A stretch of DNA of 64,000 nt from Pseudomonadales bacterium (lineage in GTDB: Bacteria; Pseudomonadota; Gammaproteobacteria; Pseudomonadales; Azotimanducaceae). The stretch is from the NCBI GenBank assembly GCA_016779325.1, contig JADHNU010000008.1:1-64000 (forward strand), in the 5' to 3' direction. The translations under genes were made by a program, and so were the position numbers. A model generated the notes under the pieces. It did no database searches, was not told the DNA's origin, and was given only the letters and a program-made list of their open reading frames with translations. Positions 16,369 through 24,848 of this stretch are shown one piece after another (positions within the stretch are counted from its first letter, which is position 1; each line of letters begins with the position of its first letter).

Positions 16369-16766
16369 ACGCTTTCCTCGAGGAACTCCACCCAGTTCCC
16401 GTCGGGATCGGCCACCATGGCAATGCGAATTCCCGGGCGGAGCTCGGTCACGGGAATAATGACCGGGACCTCCGCCGCCTTAAGGCTGTCCACCAGGGCC
16501 TCAAGCTCCGTCACCGTGAGGGTCCAGTAGCGATACCCCGTGCCACCGGCAATACCCCCGGGGGGCGCGTCGGCCTTCGGCGCCGCTTCCACCACCTTGA
16601 TGAGACTCGTACCGCAGCGCAGGCGCGTCATGGTGCCGATGTTCGGCACGGGCATCTGCCCCTCGTCCGTAAAGCCCAGCAGGTCCCGATAAAACGCGAC
16701 CATGGGGCCGGCATTGCGGGTGACGATACCCAGATCCACGCTGTCTTTTTTCAGTTGCACACCCAT
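16365..16766 (-). CDS. VOC/glyoxalase-superfamily protein
   Basis: 133 residues, a paired beta-alpha-beta-beta-beta fold: L-G-I-V-T-R-N near the start, F-Y-R-D-L-L-G-F, and the C-terminal D-P-D-G-N-W-V-E-F with the metal-binding Glu. The start has an AAGGAGG ribosome site; the open frame upstream merely runs through the antisense of the neighbouring gene. Families of this size include methylmalonyl-CoA epimerase-like and glyoxalase I-like enzymes. It follows a CoA-transferase by 25 bases, so a CoA-linked isomerase is possible but not shown. Confidence 0.7.
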   Translation of the reverse strand: MGVQLKKDSVDLGIVTRNAGPMVAFYRDLLGFTDEGQMPVPNIGTMTRLRCGTSLIKVVEAAPKADAPPGGIAGGTGYRYWTLTVTELEALVDSLKAAEVPVIIPVTELRPGIRIAMVADPDGNWVEFLEESV

Positions 16767-16791
16767 GATGATTCCCCTCCTTGTTAGAAAA

Positions 16792-17979
16792 CTAGATGAC
16801 GCCGCCGGCGCGCAGCGCCGCTCGCGCCGCCGCATCAAAGCCGTGGGCCTCCAGGACCTCGTCCGTGTGCGCCCCCAGGGCCGGCCCCGGCCAGCGGATT
16901 CTCCCCGGGGTTTGCGACAGCCGCGGAAAGACGTTTTGCATCTGCAAGGCAGCATAGGTTTCGTCGGCCACGGGGACAATGGATTGCCGTGCCTGAAACT
17001 GCGGGTCCTTGAGCATGTCCGGCACCCGATAAATGCGCCCCGCGGGCACGCCATGGGCCTCGCAATGGACCAGGAGCGCATCGGCAGAGAAGCCGTGGGT
17101 CCACTCCGCAATGCGCGCATCCAGCTCCCCTTGATGGTTCCCCCGGGCGCCGTGGCTCGCGTAGCGGGGGTCCGAGGCCAGCTCCGGCTCACCCATGGCC
17201 TCCGCCAGGCGGGCAAACACGGAATCCTGATTGGCCCCGATGAGCACCATCTCCCCGTCTGCCGTTGGGTAGACATTCGATGGGGCAATCTTCGGCAGGA
17301 TGGCGCCCGTGCGCTCGCGGATCACCCCAGCCTCCGTATATTCCGGGACCGTACTTTCCATCATGGCCAAGACGGCTTCGTAGATCGCCGAATCCACCAC
17401 TTGGCCTCGCCCCGAGCGGTGCCGGCTCTCTAGCGCCGTAAGCGCCCCCAAACAGGCAAAGGTGGCCGCAAGGGCGTCGCCGATGGACAAGCCCACCCGG
17501 CTCGGGGGTCGGTCCGGCTCCCCCGCCAGATAGCGCATGCCCCCCATGGCCTCGCCAATGGAGCCGTAGCCGGCCCGCTTCGCATAGGGCCCGGTCTGTC
17601 CAAAACCGCTGACCCGCACCACGATCAGCCGCGGGTTTAGGGCCTGGAGCGCCTCCGGGGCCAGCTCCCACTTCTCCAGGGTCCCGGGGCGGAAATTCTC
17701 AATGAGGATATCGGCCTCGGCCGCCAGCCTTCGAAGTACCTCTCGGCCCTCGGGCTTGCGCAGATCCAAGGTGACGGAGCGCTTGTTGCGCCCGATCACG
17801 GACCACCACACGGGCTTGCCCTGGCCCCAGCTGCGCATGGGATCCCCCACCCCCGGCGCCTCAATCTTGATGACGTCGGCGCCCATGTCGCCCAGGAGCT
17901 GGCCGCAGAAGGGGCCCGCGATCAGCTGACCGAGCTCCAGCACCCGCAGGTGCGAGAGCGCGCCCACGGTTACGCTCAT
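16792..17979 (-). CDS. CaiB/BaiF-type (family III) CoA-transferase
   Basis: 395 residues. It begins with R-V-L-E-L-G-Q-L-I-A-G-P and L-G-D-M-G-A-D-V-I-K-I-E, the classic N-terminus, and has the catalytic Asp in GLSIGDALAA near residue 168. The enzyme moves CoA between acyl groups such as 2-methylacyl, carnitinyl or bile-acid thioesters. The ATG overlaps the glnS stop. Alpha-methylacyl-CoA racemase, a relative, is less likely given the length. Confidence 0.82.
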   Translation of the reverse strand: MSVTVGALSHLRVLELGQLIAGPFCGQLLGDMGADVIKIEAPGVGDPMRSWGQGKPVWWSVIGRNKRSVTLDLRKPEGREVLRRLAAEADILIENFRPGTLEKWELAPEALQALNPRLIVVRVSGFGQTGPYAKRAGYGSIGEAMGGMRYLAGEPDRPPSRVGLSIGDALAATFACLGALTALESRHRSGRGQVVDSAIYEAVLAMMESTVPEYTEAGVIRERTGAILPKIAPSNVYPTADGEMVLIGANQDSVFARLAEAMGEPELASDPRYASHGARGNHQGELDARIAEWTHGFSADALLVHCEAHGVPAGRIYRVPDMLKDPQFQARQSIVPVADETYAALQMQNVFPRLSQTPGRIRWPGPALGAHTDEVLEAHGFDAAARAALRAGGVI

Positions 17980-19649
17980 TTGCCCCCCCAGGTATCCCGC
18001 AGGGTGATGGTGCGGTTAAAGCGGCGGGACGCTTCCGTACTGTCCGGGTCCGGGCAGAAATAGCCCAGCCGTTCGAACTGCACGACTTCGCCCGGCGCAA
18101 GAGCGCCCAACGCCGGCTCCAGGCGCGCCGCGCACACCTCGAGGGAGTCGGGGTTGAGCACGTCCCGAAAGCCCCCTTCCGTCTTCACGCCGCTGGGGTC
18201 CGGATCGGTAAATAGGCGGTCGTAGAGGCGCACCTCCGCCGGCAGCGCATGGGCCGCGCTAACCCAGTGAATCACGCCCTTCACCTTCTGCTCCGCCGTC
18301 GCCCCACCCGCCCGGCTTTCCAGATCCACGGTGCAGTAAAGCTTACTTGGGGCACCATCGGCCCCGACGTCGAAGCGCTCGCAGCGAATCACATAACCAT
18401 GACGCAGCCGCACCGCTTCTCCGGGAGAGAGCCGCTTGTACTTCTTCGGCGGCGTTTCCATGAAGTCATCACGCTCAATAAAGAGGTGGCGGCTAAAGGG
18501 AATGCGGCGCTGAGCGCCCTCCGGGGCCTTCGGATGAAGGGGGGCGTCGAACCATTCTTCGCGCTCCTGGGGATAATTCAGGAGCTCAACGGGGAGGGGA
18601 TGGAGCACGGCGAGGGCCCGGGGCGCACTTTCTAGGGCGTCGCGGATGCAGCGCTCGAGCAGCGCCATTTCGACCGTGCCATCGCTCTTGGTGATGCCAA
18701 CGCGCCCGCAAAAATCCCGAAGGGCCTGCGGAGGCACGCCGCGCCGACGCAGGCCCGCGAGGGTCGGCATGCGGGGGTCGTCCCAGCCCGCCACGTGCCC
18801 CTCCGTCACCAGCGCATTCAAGTGGCGCTTCGACAGCACCGTGTATTCGAGCTCGAGGCGGGAAAACTCAATCTGCTCCGGGCGGACATCCCAGGAGAAC
18901 TGGTCCAAAACCCAGTCGTAGAGGGGGCGGTGATCTTCAAACTCGAGGGTGCACAGGGAGTGCGTAATGCCTTCAAAGGCGTCGGAAAGGCAGTGGGTAT
19001 AGTCATACATGGGATAGATGCACCAGCTATCCCCAGTTCGCTGATGGGCGAGGCGGCGAATGCGATAAATCACCGGATCGCGAAGGTTCAGGTTCGGCGA
19101 CCCCATGTCGATCTTCGCCCGCAGCACGTGAGCCCCGTCTTCGAAGTCTCCGGCGCGCATGGCCTGGAAAAGGGCCAGGTTCTCTTCCACGGAGCGGCTC
19201 CGATAGGGGCTTTCCGTGCCCGGCTCGATCAGGGTGCCACGCTGCGCGCGAATCGCTTCCTGGTCCTGACTGTCGACGTAGGCGAGGCCCCGTTCGATGA
19301 GCGTCACCGCACACTCGAAGAGGCGCTCGAAGTAGTCGGAAGCGTGCCGGGGATGGTCCCCGTAGGAGAAGCCAAGCCAGGTCACATCGCGTTCGATGGC
19401 GTCTGCGTACACCGACGACTCTTTCGCCGGGTTGGTGTCGTCCATGCGCAGGTTACAGCGCCCGGCAAAGGCCTCGGCCATACCGAAGTTCAGGCAGATA
19501 GACTTCGCGTGGCCCAAATGGAGAAAGCCATTGGGCTCTGGGGGGAAGCGCGTCACCACGGCCCCGCCATGCTTGCCCTGTTGCTGGTCCTTGCGGATCC
19601 GCTGAGCAATGAAATGGTCCGGGAACGACTGCTCGGAACGCTCGTCCAT
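17976..19649 (-). CDS. glnS: Glutaminyl-tRNA synthetase
   Basis: 557 residues, matching bacterial GlnRS length. The HIGH-type motif P-P-E-P-N-G-F-L-H-L-G-H lies near residues 36-47 and the KMSKS-equivalent V-L-S-K-R near residue 270, followed by the two beta-barrel anticodon-binding domains. It charges tRNA-Gln directly, an enzyme mostly of gamma- and beta-proteobacteria among bacteria. The GlnRS-specific catalytic-core segments D-D-T-N-P and Y-D-Y-T-H are present, which excludes GltX. It heads a minus-strand run with CoA-transferase, VOC and dUTPase genes. Confidence 0.95.
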   Translation of the reverse strand: MDERSEQSFPDHFIAQRIRKDQQQGKHGGAVVTRFPPEPNGFLHLGHAKSICLNFGMAEAFAGRCNLRMDDTNPAKESSVYADAIERDVTWLGFSYGDHPRHASDYFERLFECAVTLIERGLAYVDSQDQEAIRAQRGTLIEPGTESPYRSRSVEENLALFQAMRAGDFEDGAHVLRAKIDMGSPNLNLRDPVIYRIRRLAHQRTGDSWCIYPMYDYTHCLSDAFEGITHSLCTLEFEDHRPLYDWVLDQFSWDVRPEQIEFSRLELEYTVLSKRHLNALVTEGHVAGWDDPRMPTLAGLRRRGVPPQALRDFCGRVGITKSDGTVEMALLERCIRDALESAPRALAVLHPLPVELLNYPQEREEWFDAPLHPKAPEGAQRRIPFSRHLFIERDDFMETPPKKYKRLSPGEAVRLRHGYVIRCERFDVGADGAPSKLYCTVDLESRAGGATAEQKVKGVIHWVSAAHALPAEVRLYDRLFTDPDPSGVKTEGGFRDVLNPDSLEVCAARLEPALGALAPGEVVQFERLGYFCPDPDSTEASRRFNRTITLRDTWGGK

Positions 19650-19725
19650 GGGGGTGCCTTCGTCTCGCTGGGAAAGCGCGCTAGTCTAATCCTTCCCCCG
19701 GGCGGGCAGAAGAGAAGGGACGGGA

Positions 19726-20790
19726 ATGAACAAGACGGCCCTGGCGTGCCTCGTGCTGATCTTCGGCCTTCTAAGCGGGTGTGGCGAACCCGACGTCCGG
19801 GAGCGCTTACTGGCTCGAGGGGCAACGACCCACTACGAAATTCTCCTCGCCGGCGCCCTCGCGGGCCGCCTGGAGGTGCGTCGCAGCGAGCGACCGACCT
19901 TCCTCGAAATTACGGTTCTAAGCATCCTCGATCCCCCAGGCGGGGGACGGCTGGAGACGGAACGTCGCTATCGCTACGGCCTGCGCCCCCCCTATGCCCT
20001 GCTCGAGGGCCAGCTGAGCGCGCGCCTGCCCCAAGGCGCCCTCTTTCGCCAGCCCCTGCGCACGCCGCCTACGCTGCCCCGCTGGCTTGCCGGGGCCGGG
20101 CAAGTCGCGCAAGCCGGGGGAACCCTCGGGCCCGATGGGGTCCTCGAGCGCTTACCCCGGGGGGACAGCTTCTTACTGCAAAGAGTGCCCACCGCCCCGA
20201 CGCTCCCCGCGGCGCCCGCGCCTCAGGCGCCGCTCTTTCTACCCCTCCGCGGGGCCCCGACGGGGCTGACGCGCCACGGACCCTGGCGCCTTGCCCTTGC
20301 CGGGCCCGCTGCGGCGCTCTGGCCCAATTCGCCGGCTACCGCGTCGGATGAGGCAGAACAGCGGGAACTGCGCCCTCAGGTTGCCGGCCCCGTTCCTCCC
20401 GCCCTCCTCCCAGCCCTCGAAGGCGCGATCGCCGCGGTGCGATCCCAACTGCGCTATGTCCCCGGCGCCTATCTTCCCTCGCTGGATCATATTCCCGACC
20501 AAGCGTCCGGAGATTGCTACGAATTTGCCGGGCTGCTGCAGAAAAAGCTCGATGCCCTGGGCCTTGAAAGCGAAACCAAGCTGGGCCTGACGATGAACGC
20601 GGAGGGCACGGGCTTTGGCTTGCATGCCTGGAATGTTGTGCGCTTTAACGGACAGCCAATCCCCGTGGATGCCACGCTCAACCAGCTGCCCGCAGATCCC
20701 ACGCACCTGCCCTTCCCGGACGATCCCGCTCGGCAGCTCGATCTACAGCTCGCCCTCGCGCAAAGCACCCTACACTGGCTCGCACCCTAA
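19726..20790 (+). CDS. Lipoprotein with C-terminal transglutaminase-like domain
   Basis: 354 residues. A lipoprotein signal ends in L-L-S-G-C with the lipidated Cys at 19, so it is envelope-anchored. Residues 20-190 are beta-rich and Arg/Pro-rich with no family I can name. The C-terminal 130 residues have the transglutaminase-like triad: Cys near 264 (GDCYEFA), His near 301 (HAWN) and Asp near 314 (VDATLNQ). Such bacterial proteins are usually proteases or amidases rather than cross-linking enzymes. Divergent from glnS; no partner genes suggest a substrate. Confidence 0.68.
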   Translation: MNKTALACLVLIFGLLSGCGEPDVRERLLARGATTHYEILLAGALAGRLEVRRSERPTFLEITVLSILDPPGGGRLETERRYRYGLRPPYALLEGQLSARLPQGALFRQPLRTPPTLPRWLAGAGQVAQAGGTLGPDGVLERLPRGDSFLLQRVPTAPTLPAAPAPQAPLFLPLRGAPTGLTRHGPWRLALAGPAAALWPNSPATASDEAEQRELRPQVAGPVPPALLPALEGAIAAVRSQLRYVPGAYLPSLDHIPDQASGDCYEFAGLLQKKLDALGLESETKLGLTMNAEGTGFGLHAWNVVRFNGQPIPVDATLNQLPADPTHLPFPDDPARQLDLQLALAQSTLHWLAP

Positions 20791-20800
20791 CCCGAGCGCC

Positions 20801-21427
20801 TCAGCGGGGTCGTTGGGCGAGGAACTCCACCACGGCGGCGGGGCCCGTATGTAGCGGTCCCTCGTCAAGTACGACCTCGCACTCCCGAGCGCGAAGGACC
20901 TCGAGGCCTCGGCAATCGCGAGCAAAGGTGCCTGGCGAGGCCAGGCGCGCCGGGCTGTTCGGGCCCATGCCGGGGCGGGCCGCTTGGCGGGGGGCGAAGC
21001 TTTGAATCAGCAAGGTGCCCCCCGGCGCAAGGCGCGCCGCCAGAGCTTGATGGCTCGCCCGCCGAACGGTTGCCGGCAGGTGCACAAAGATGACTGCGAT
21101 GAAATCGAAGAGCCCGGCAAAGGCAGGGGTGTCGGGCACGGCTGGTAGCGCCCCCACCTCGTAGGCAAGGCTAAAACCCTCCGCCTGGGCCCGCGAAACG
21201 GCGCGCGCCCGAGCCGTGTCCGATAGATCAAAGGCCGCCACGGACCAGCCCAGGCGGAGGGCGGCGAGCGCGTTGCGCCCCTCCCCCTCTCCCGGCAACA
21301 ACAGCCGGCCCCTCGGCCGAGCCTGAAGCGCCTCTAGAAAAAAGTGATTGGGCGCCGGCCCAAAAAGGTCTTCCCCTCCTTGGTAGCGGCTCTCCCACAG
21401 GGCGCCTTCCCCAGGGGTATCGTTCAC
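20801..21427 (-). CDS. SAM-dependent methyltransferase (TehB/TPMT-like)
   Basis: 208 residues of class I Rossmann type: motif I L-L-P-G-E-G-E-G-R-N near residues 43-52, an acidic A-F-D-L-S, and motif D-F-I-A-V-I-F-V-H-L-P. The opening G-x-x-W-x-x-R-Y resembles thiopurine methyltransferase and TehB-like enzymes that methylate small molecules, oxyanions or thiols. The GTG start follows an AGGAG site and lies three bases after the tesB-like gene, so the two are cotranscribed. Substrate unknown. Confidence 0.7.
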   Translation of the reverse strand: MNDTPGEGALWESRYQGGEDLFGPAPNHFFLEALQARPRGRLLLPGEGEGRNALAALRLGWSVAAFDLSDTARARAVSRAQAEGFSLAYEVGALPAVPDTPAFAGLFDFIAVIFVHLPATVRRASHQALAARLAPGGTLLIQSFAPRQAARPGMGPNSPARLASPGTFARDCRGLEVLRARECEVVLDEGPLHTGPAAVVEFLAQRPR

Positions 21428-21430
21428 TGC

Positions 21431-22288
21431 CTACTCCTGGTCCCGGCGCACGCGAATCAGGCTTTCCTGGGCCGTCGACGCCACCAGCTGTCCCGCCGCA
21501 TCAAAGAAGCTGCCGCGATTGAAGCCGCGACCGCCCCGCGCCGCGGGGCTGTCCCGATCGTGGAGAAGCCATTCATCAACCCGAAAGGGGCGATGGAACC
21601 ACATGGCATGGTCCAAGCTCGCACCGATAATGTGCGCCCGGGGCGTGGTCGCCATGTGGGGTACAAGGGACGTCGACATGAGGCCCATATCGGATACGTA
21701 GGCCAGCAGGCAAGCGTGCACGATGGGGTCTGCGGAGAGGGTCTCCCGCAGGCGGTACCAGGCCGGCTTGACGGGCTGCTCCGGCGGCGGCGCCCCAAAG
21801 CCAAAGACCGATCGAGATTCGAAAGCGCGCTCGCGGACCGCCCAAGGCATGACGTTAGGATCCTTCCCTTCGAGGCGCCGCGCCACTTGCACGTCATCCT
21901 CGAGGGCCTCGGGCTTCGGCCACGATGGCATGCTGGCGTGGTGCTCAAGGCCTGCTTCCTGCACCTGAAAGGAGGCCGACATGCTGAAGATGGCTTCGCC
22001 GCGCTGGATCACCCGCACGCGACGGGTGCAAAAACTTTTACCGTCGCGGATCGGCTCCACCTCAAGCAACAAGGGGTGTCGCGAGTCCCCGGGCCGGAGG
22101 AAGTAGGCATGCAGGGAGTGGGGATCGAGACCCTCAACCGTATGTGCTGCGGCCCGCAGCGCCTGCGCAAGCACCTGGCCCCCGAAGATCCGCGGCCCCG
22201 CCGCGCGCTCGTTTTGCGCGCGAAAGAGGAAGCGCTCCACGGGCTCAAGCTCCAAAAGCGCAAGTAACTCTTCCACTGCAGCGTGCAT
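21431..22288 (-). CDS. tesB: Acyl-CoA thioesterase II (TesB family)
   Basis: 285 residues, a tandem hot-dog protein. Residues near 40-75 contain I-F-G-G-Q-V-L-A-Q-A and H-S-L-H-A-Y-F-L-R-P-G; the C-terminal half has the Asp/Thr/Gln catalytic environment (S-L-D-H-A-M-W-F-H). It releases free acids from medium- and long-chain acyl-CoA in the cytoplasm. The ATG with GGAGG at the right distance was chosen over an earlier in-frame codon. Confidence 0.88.
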   Translation of the reverse strand: MHAAVEELLALLELEPVERFLFRAQNERAAGPRIFGGQVLAQALRAAAHTVEGLDPHSLHAYFLRPGDSRHPLLLEVEPIRDGKSFCTRRVRVIQRGEAIFSMSASFQVQEAGLEHHASMPSWPKPEALEDDVQVARRLEGKDPNVMPWAVRERAFESRSVFGFGAPPPEQPVKPAWYRLRETLSADPIVHACLLAYVSDMGLMSTSLVPHMATTPRAHIIGASLDHAMWFHRPFRVDEWLLHDRDSPAARGGRGFNRGSFFDAAGQLVASTAQESLIRVRRDQE

Positions 22289-22342
22289 AGATCCTCCGGG
22301 GTTGCCCACGGGCGCGGATTATAGTGCCCTTTGGCGCCGTGG

Positions 22343-23758
22343 CTAGCCGGCCGCATGGGCCTTGAAATGGGCGATGGCGCGTGCCCGGCTAGCCTTCAGG
22401 TCCACGAGGGGACGGGGATAGGCCCGAGGCCCGCCTGCCCAGCGCCAGGGCTCATGAATGGCGCGGGCATCAAGGCTAGCCAGTTCCGGAAGCCATTTTC
22501 GCAGGTAGTGGCCTTCCGGATCGAAGCGCTGGCTCTGGGTCACGGGGTTGAAGACGCGAAAGTAAGGCGCCGCGTCCGTGCCCGTGGCCGCACTCCACTG
22601 CCATCCCCCATTGTTCGCCGCAAAGTCCCCATCCACCAGCTGATCGAGAAAGTGCGCTTCCCCCAAATGCCAGTCCATAAGCAAGTTCTTGGTAAGGAAC
22701 ATGGCCACCACCATACGCACCCGGTTATGCATCCAGCCCGTTGCCGCCAGCTCCCGCATGCCCGCATCCACCAAGGGAAGGCCCGTCTGTCCCGCCTTCC
22801 AGGCCGTCAGCGCCTCCGGATCGTCCCGCCAGGGCAAATCGGCAAAGGCAGGCCGAAACGCTTCACCCCGGGAAACGTGATCGAAGGTCGCCACCACGTG
22901 GCGATAGAACTCGCGCCAGATCAGCTCCGACACCCAGGTGGCCGCCCCGCCAGCGCCTTCGAGGGCGTCGGGGAAGGCCCCCAGCACCGCTGCCAGCGCT
23001 TGCCGCGGCGAGAGGGCGCCGACGGCCAAATAGGGCGAAAGCGTGCTCGTACCCGTGACCGCGGGAAAGTCTCGCTGCGCGTCATAGGCGGCGCAGGCCT
23101 GCGCAAGAAAGGCGTCGAGGCGACGCTGCGCCTCCCCTTCCCCACCGGGCCAGAGCCCTGCCGGCGCGGCGGCGCCTTGGGTCTTCGCCAGCTGCAGCGC
23201 CCGCGTCGGTGGCGGCAAGGGGGCGCCCTGAGGCCGAGGCGTACCCAGCGGCCGTTGCGCAACGGGATCAAGCAGCGCAAGCCAGCGGCGCTTGAAGGGG
23301 GTGAAGACCGTATAGGGCGCGCCCTGCCCCGTCATCACCGTGCCCGGCGCAGCGATGACGCTATCGGTGAAGCGGTGGACGGCGCGCCCAGCGCGCCGGA
23401 ATGCCGCTTCCACCGCATCATCCCGGCGTCGCTCGTTTAGGGGATATTCGTTATTGAAGTAGAGCCCTTCGGCCCCGAGCCGGTCCGCCAGCGCAGCCAG
23501 CACCGAGGGCGCATCGAGAAAGCGAGGCGCCTCAAGCACGGTGAAGGGAATGCCCAGAGCCGCGAGCCCTTCCGCGAGGCGCTGCACGCAGCGCTCAAGA
23601 AACGCGAGGCGATTCGCCCCCACCCCATGGCGCTGCCATTGGGCCTCGGCGTTGAGAAAAACCGCATGCACCGGGCCAGCGGCCTGAGCCGCCAGCAGCG
23701 CCCGATGATCCGCGAGGCGGAGGTCCTGGCGAAACCAAACCAGCTGGGGGGACGGCAT
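22343..23758 (-). CDS. phrB: Class I CPD DNA photolyase
   Basis: 471 residues. The N-terminal antenna domain begins L-V-W-F-R-Q-D-L-R-L, and the C-terminal FAD domain has S-E-L-I-W-R-E-F-Y-R-H, N-R-V-R-M and the D-G-D-x-A-x-N-N-G-G-W-Q-W signature. The enzyme uses blue light to split cyclobutane pyrimidine dimers. The N-E-R segment near residue 106 matches the folate-binding residues of E. coli PhrB, so a methenyltetrahydrofolate antenna is more likely than the F420 precursor 8-HDF. Confidence 0.92.
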   Translation of the reverse strand: MPSPQLVWFRQDLRLADHRALLAAQAAGPVHAVFLNAEAQWQRHGVGANRLAFLERCVQRLAEGLAALGIPFTVLEAPRFLDAPSVLAALADRLGAEGLYFNNEYPLNERRRDDAVEAAFRRAGRAVHRFTDSVIAAPGTVMTGQGAPYTVFTPFKRRWLALLDPVAQRPLGTPRPQGAPLPPPTRALQLAKTQGAAAPAGLWPGGEGEAQRRLDAFLAQACAAYDAQRDFPAVTGTSTLSPYLAVGALSPRQALAAVLGAFPDALEGAGGAATWVSELIWREFYRHVVATFDHVSRGEAFRPAFADLPWRDDPEALTAWKAGQTGLPLVDAGMRELAATGWMHNRVRMVVAMFLTKNLLMDWHLGEAHFLDQLVDGDFAANNGGWQWSAATGTDAAPYFRVFNPVTQSQRFDPEGHYLRKWLPELASLDARAIHEPWRWAGGPRAYPRPLVDLKASRARAIAHFKAHAAG

Positions 23759-23793
23759 GGCGCCTCCAGAGCGTTAGAAAACGGGGAGCAGGC

Positions 23794-23812
23794 GGCGGGC
23801 CCAGGGCCCGCC
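23794..23812 (-). terminator. GC-rich stem-loop between acyl-CoA dehydrogenase and photolyase genes
   Basis: A perfect 9-bp palindrome (GGCGGGCCC / GGGCCCGCC) with one central base lies 14 bases after the stop of the acyl-CoA dehydrogenase gene. The T-run beyond it is weak, so it may attenuate rather than fully terminate. Confidence 0.35.
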
Positions 23813-23825
23813 GAAAGCAAGCGGC

Positions 23826-24848
23826 TTACGCCGTCGCGGTCAATTCGGGCCAGAGCGCGTCGGCCCCGGCAGCGCAAAGGGCTCGACCGAGGCGAGCTTG
23901 CCAGTAGGCCTCATGGCCATACTGATCGCGCCACGCCCAGAGACGCCGGGTTCGATGATGAAGCTGGTGTTCATGGGTGAAGCCCATGGCCCCGTGCACC
24001 TGGTGAGCAATTTCCGCGCCCTTCCCGGCCGCTTCTCCCGCCCGCGCTTTCGCCACGGCCCACGCCGTCGCTTCGCGGGGGGAGTCGAGGGCCTCCAGCC
24101 CCGCATCCGCTGCCCGAAGGGCTGCCGCCACCTCCCCGGTCAACACCGCCAGCTGCTGCTGTACCGCCTGGAACTTGGCGATTTCCCGGCCAAATTGCTT
24201 GCGCTCAAGGGCGTAGGCCACGCTGAGTTCCAGGGCACTCTCGAGGGCCCCCGCAATCATCACGGCGCGACTTAAGGCAAGCAGCCCGCGAAGCCGCTCA
24301 AGCGTCGGAGCCATGGGCGATTGAAAGCCGCCGGTTTCGGGCACGCCGGCGAGCAGGCGCGCTTCCAGATCGCCTGCCAGCCCAGGGCGGGCGTCGCTGA
24401 AGGTCAGGGCTTTCACCGCGACGCAATGCAACATTAGGGCACCGTCCGCCCCCTCTCGAGCCACCAGTACCCACTGTGCCCAAGGCGCGAAGGGCACGGG
24501 ATCAAAGCCCCCAGCAGGCGACGGCAGCGCAATGGTGAGCAGCCCCGCGAGCCCTTCTTTGGGACCCTCGGCGCCCAGGAGCGCGCGCCCCAGCAAGGTC
24601 TCCGCAAAGGGCAGGGGCACGGCGTAGCGGCCGGCCAAGCGCAGCAGGGTAAAACCTTCCGCGAGGGGGAGGCCTACCCCGCCCTGCCCTTCTCCCAGGC
24701 ACGCATTGGGCAAGCCCAGGGCTTCCAATTCGGTCCAGAGCGCCTCGGGAAACTGCCCCCCTTCCGCCGCATCCACTACGGCCTTAGGGCACGCGTCGCG
24801 CAGGAGGCGTTCTGCCGACTCCAACATCATCTGCGTTGTTTCGTTCAT
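23826..24848 (-). CDS. Acyl-CoA dehydrogenase, short subunit
   Basis: 340 residues, about 40 fewer than a normal acyl-CoA dehydrogenase, which is typical of one subunit of heteromeric FadE/ChsE-type pairs. The N-terminal helical domain, a reduced beta domain, and a C-terminal domain with R-K-Q-F-G, Q-Q-x-L-A and H-Q-V-H-G-A-M-G-F-T-H-E are recognisable. Its start overlaps the stop of the larger partner by four bases. Alpha2-beta2 enzymes of this kind work on sterol side chains or other bulky acyl-CoA; whether that applies here is inference. Confidence 0.8.
   Translation of the reverse strand: MNETTQMMLESAERLLRDACPKAVVDAAEGGQFPEALWTELEALGLPNACLGEGQGGVGLPLAEGFTLLRLAGRYAVPLPFAETLLGRALLGAEGPKEGLAGLLTIALPSPAGGFDPVPFAPWAQWVLVAREGADGALMLHCVAVKALTFSDARPGLAGDLEARLLAGVPETGGFQSPMAPTLERLRGLLALSRAVMIAGALESALELSVAYALERKQFGREIAKFQAVQQQLAVLTGEVAAALRAADAGLEALDSPREATAWAVAKARAGEAAGKGAEIAHQVHGAMGFTHEHQLHHRTRRLWAWRDQYGHEAYWQARLGRALCAAGADALWPELTATA

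Noticed and set aside
22343-23758. Photolyase using the F420 precursor 8-HDF as antenna, linked to FbiC
   Set aside because: The N-E-R segment near residue 106 matches the folate-contacting residues of E. coli PhrB rather than the 8-HDF type, and the gene is 20 kb from fbiC.
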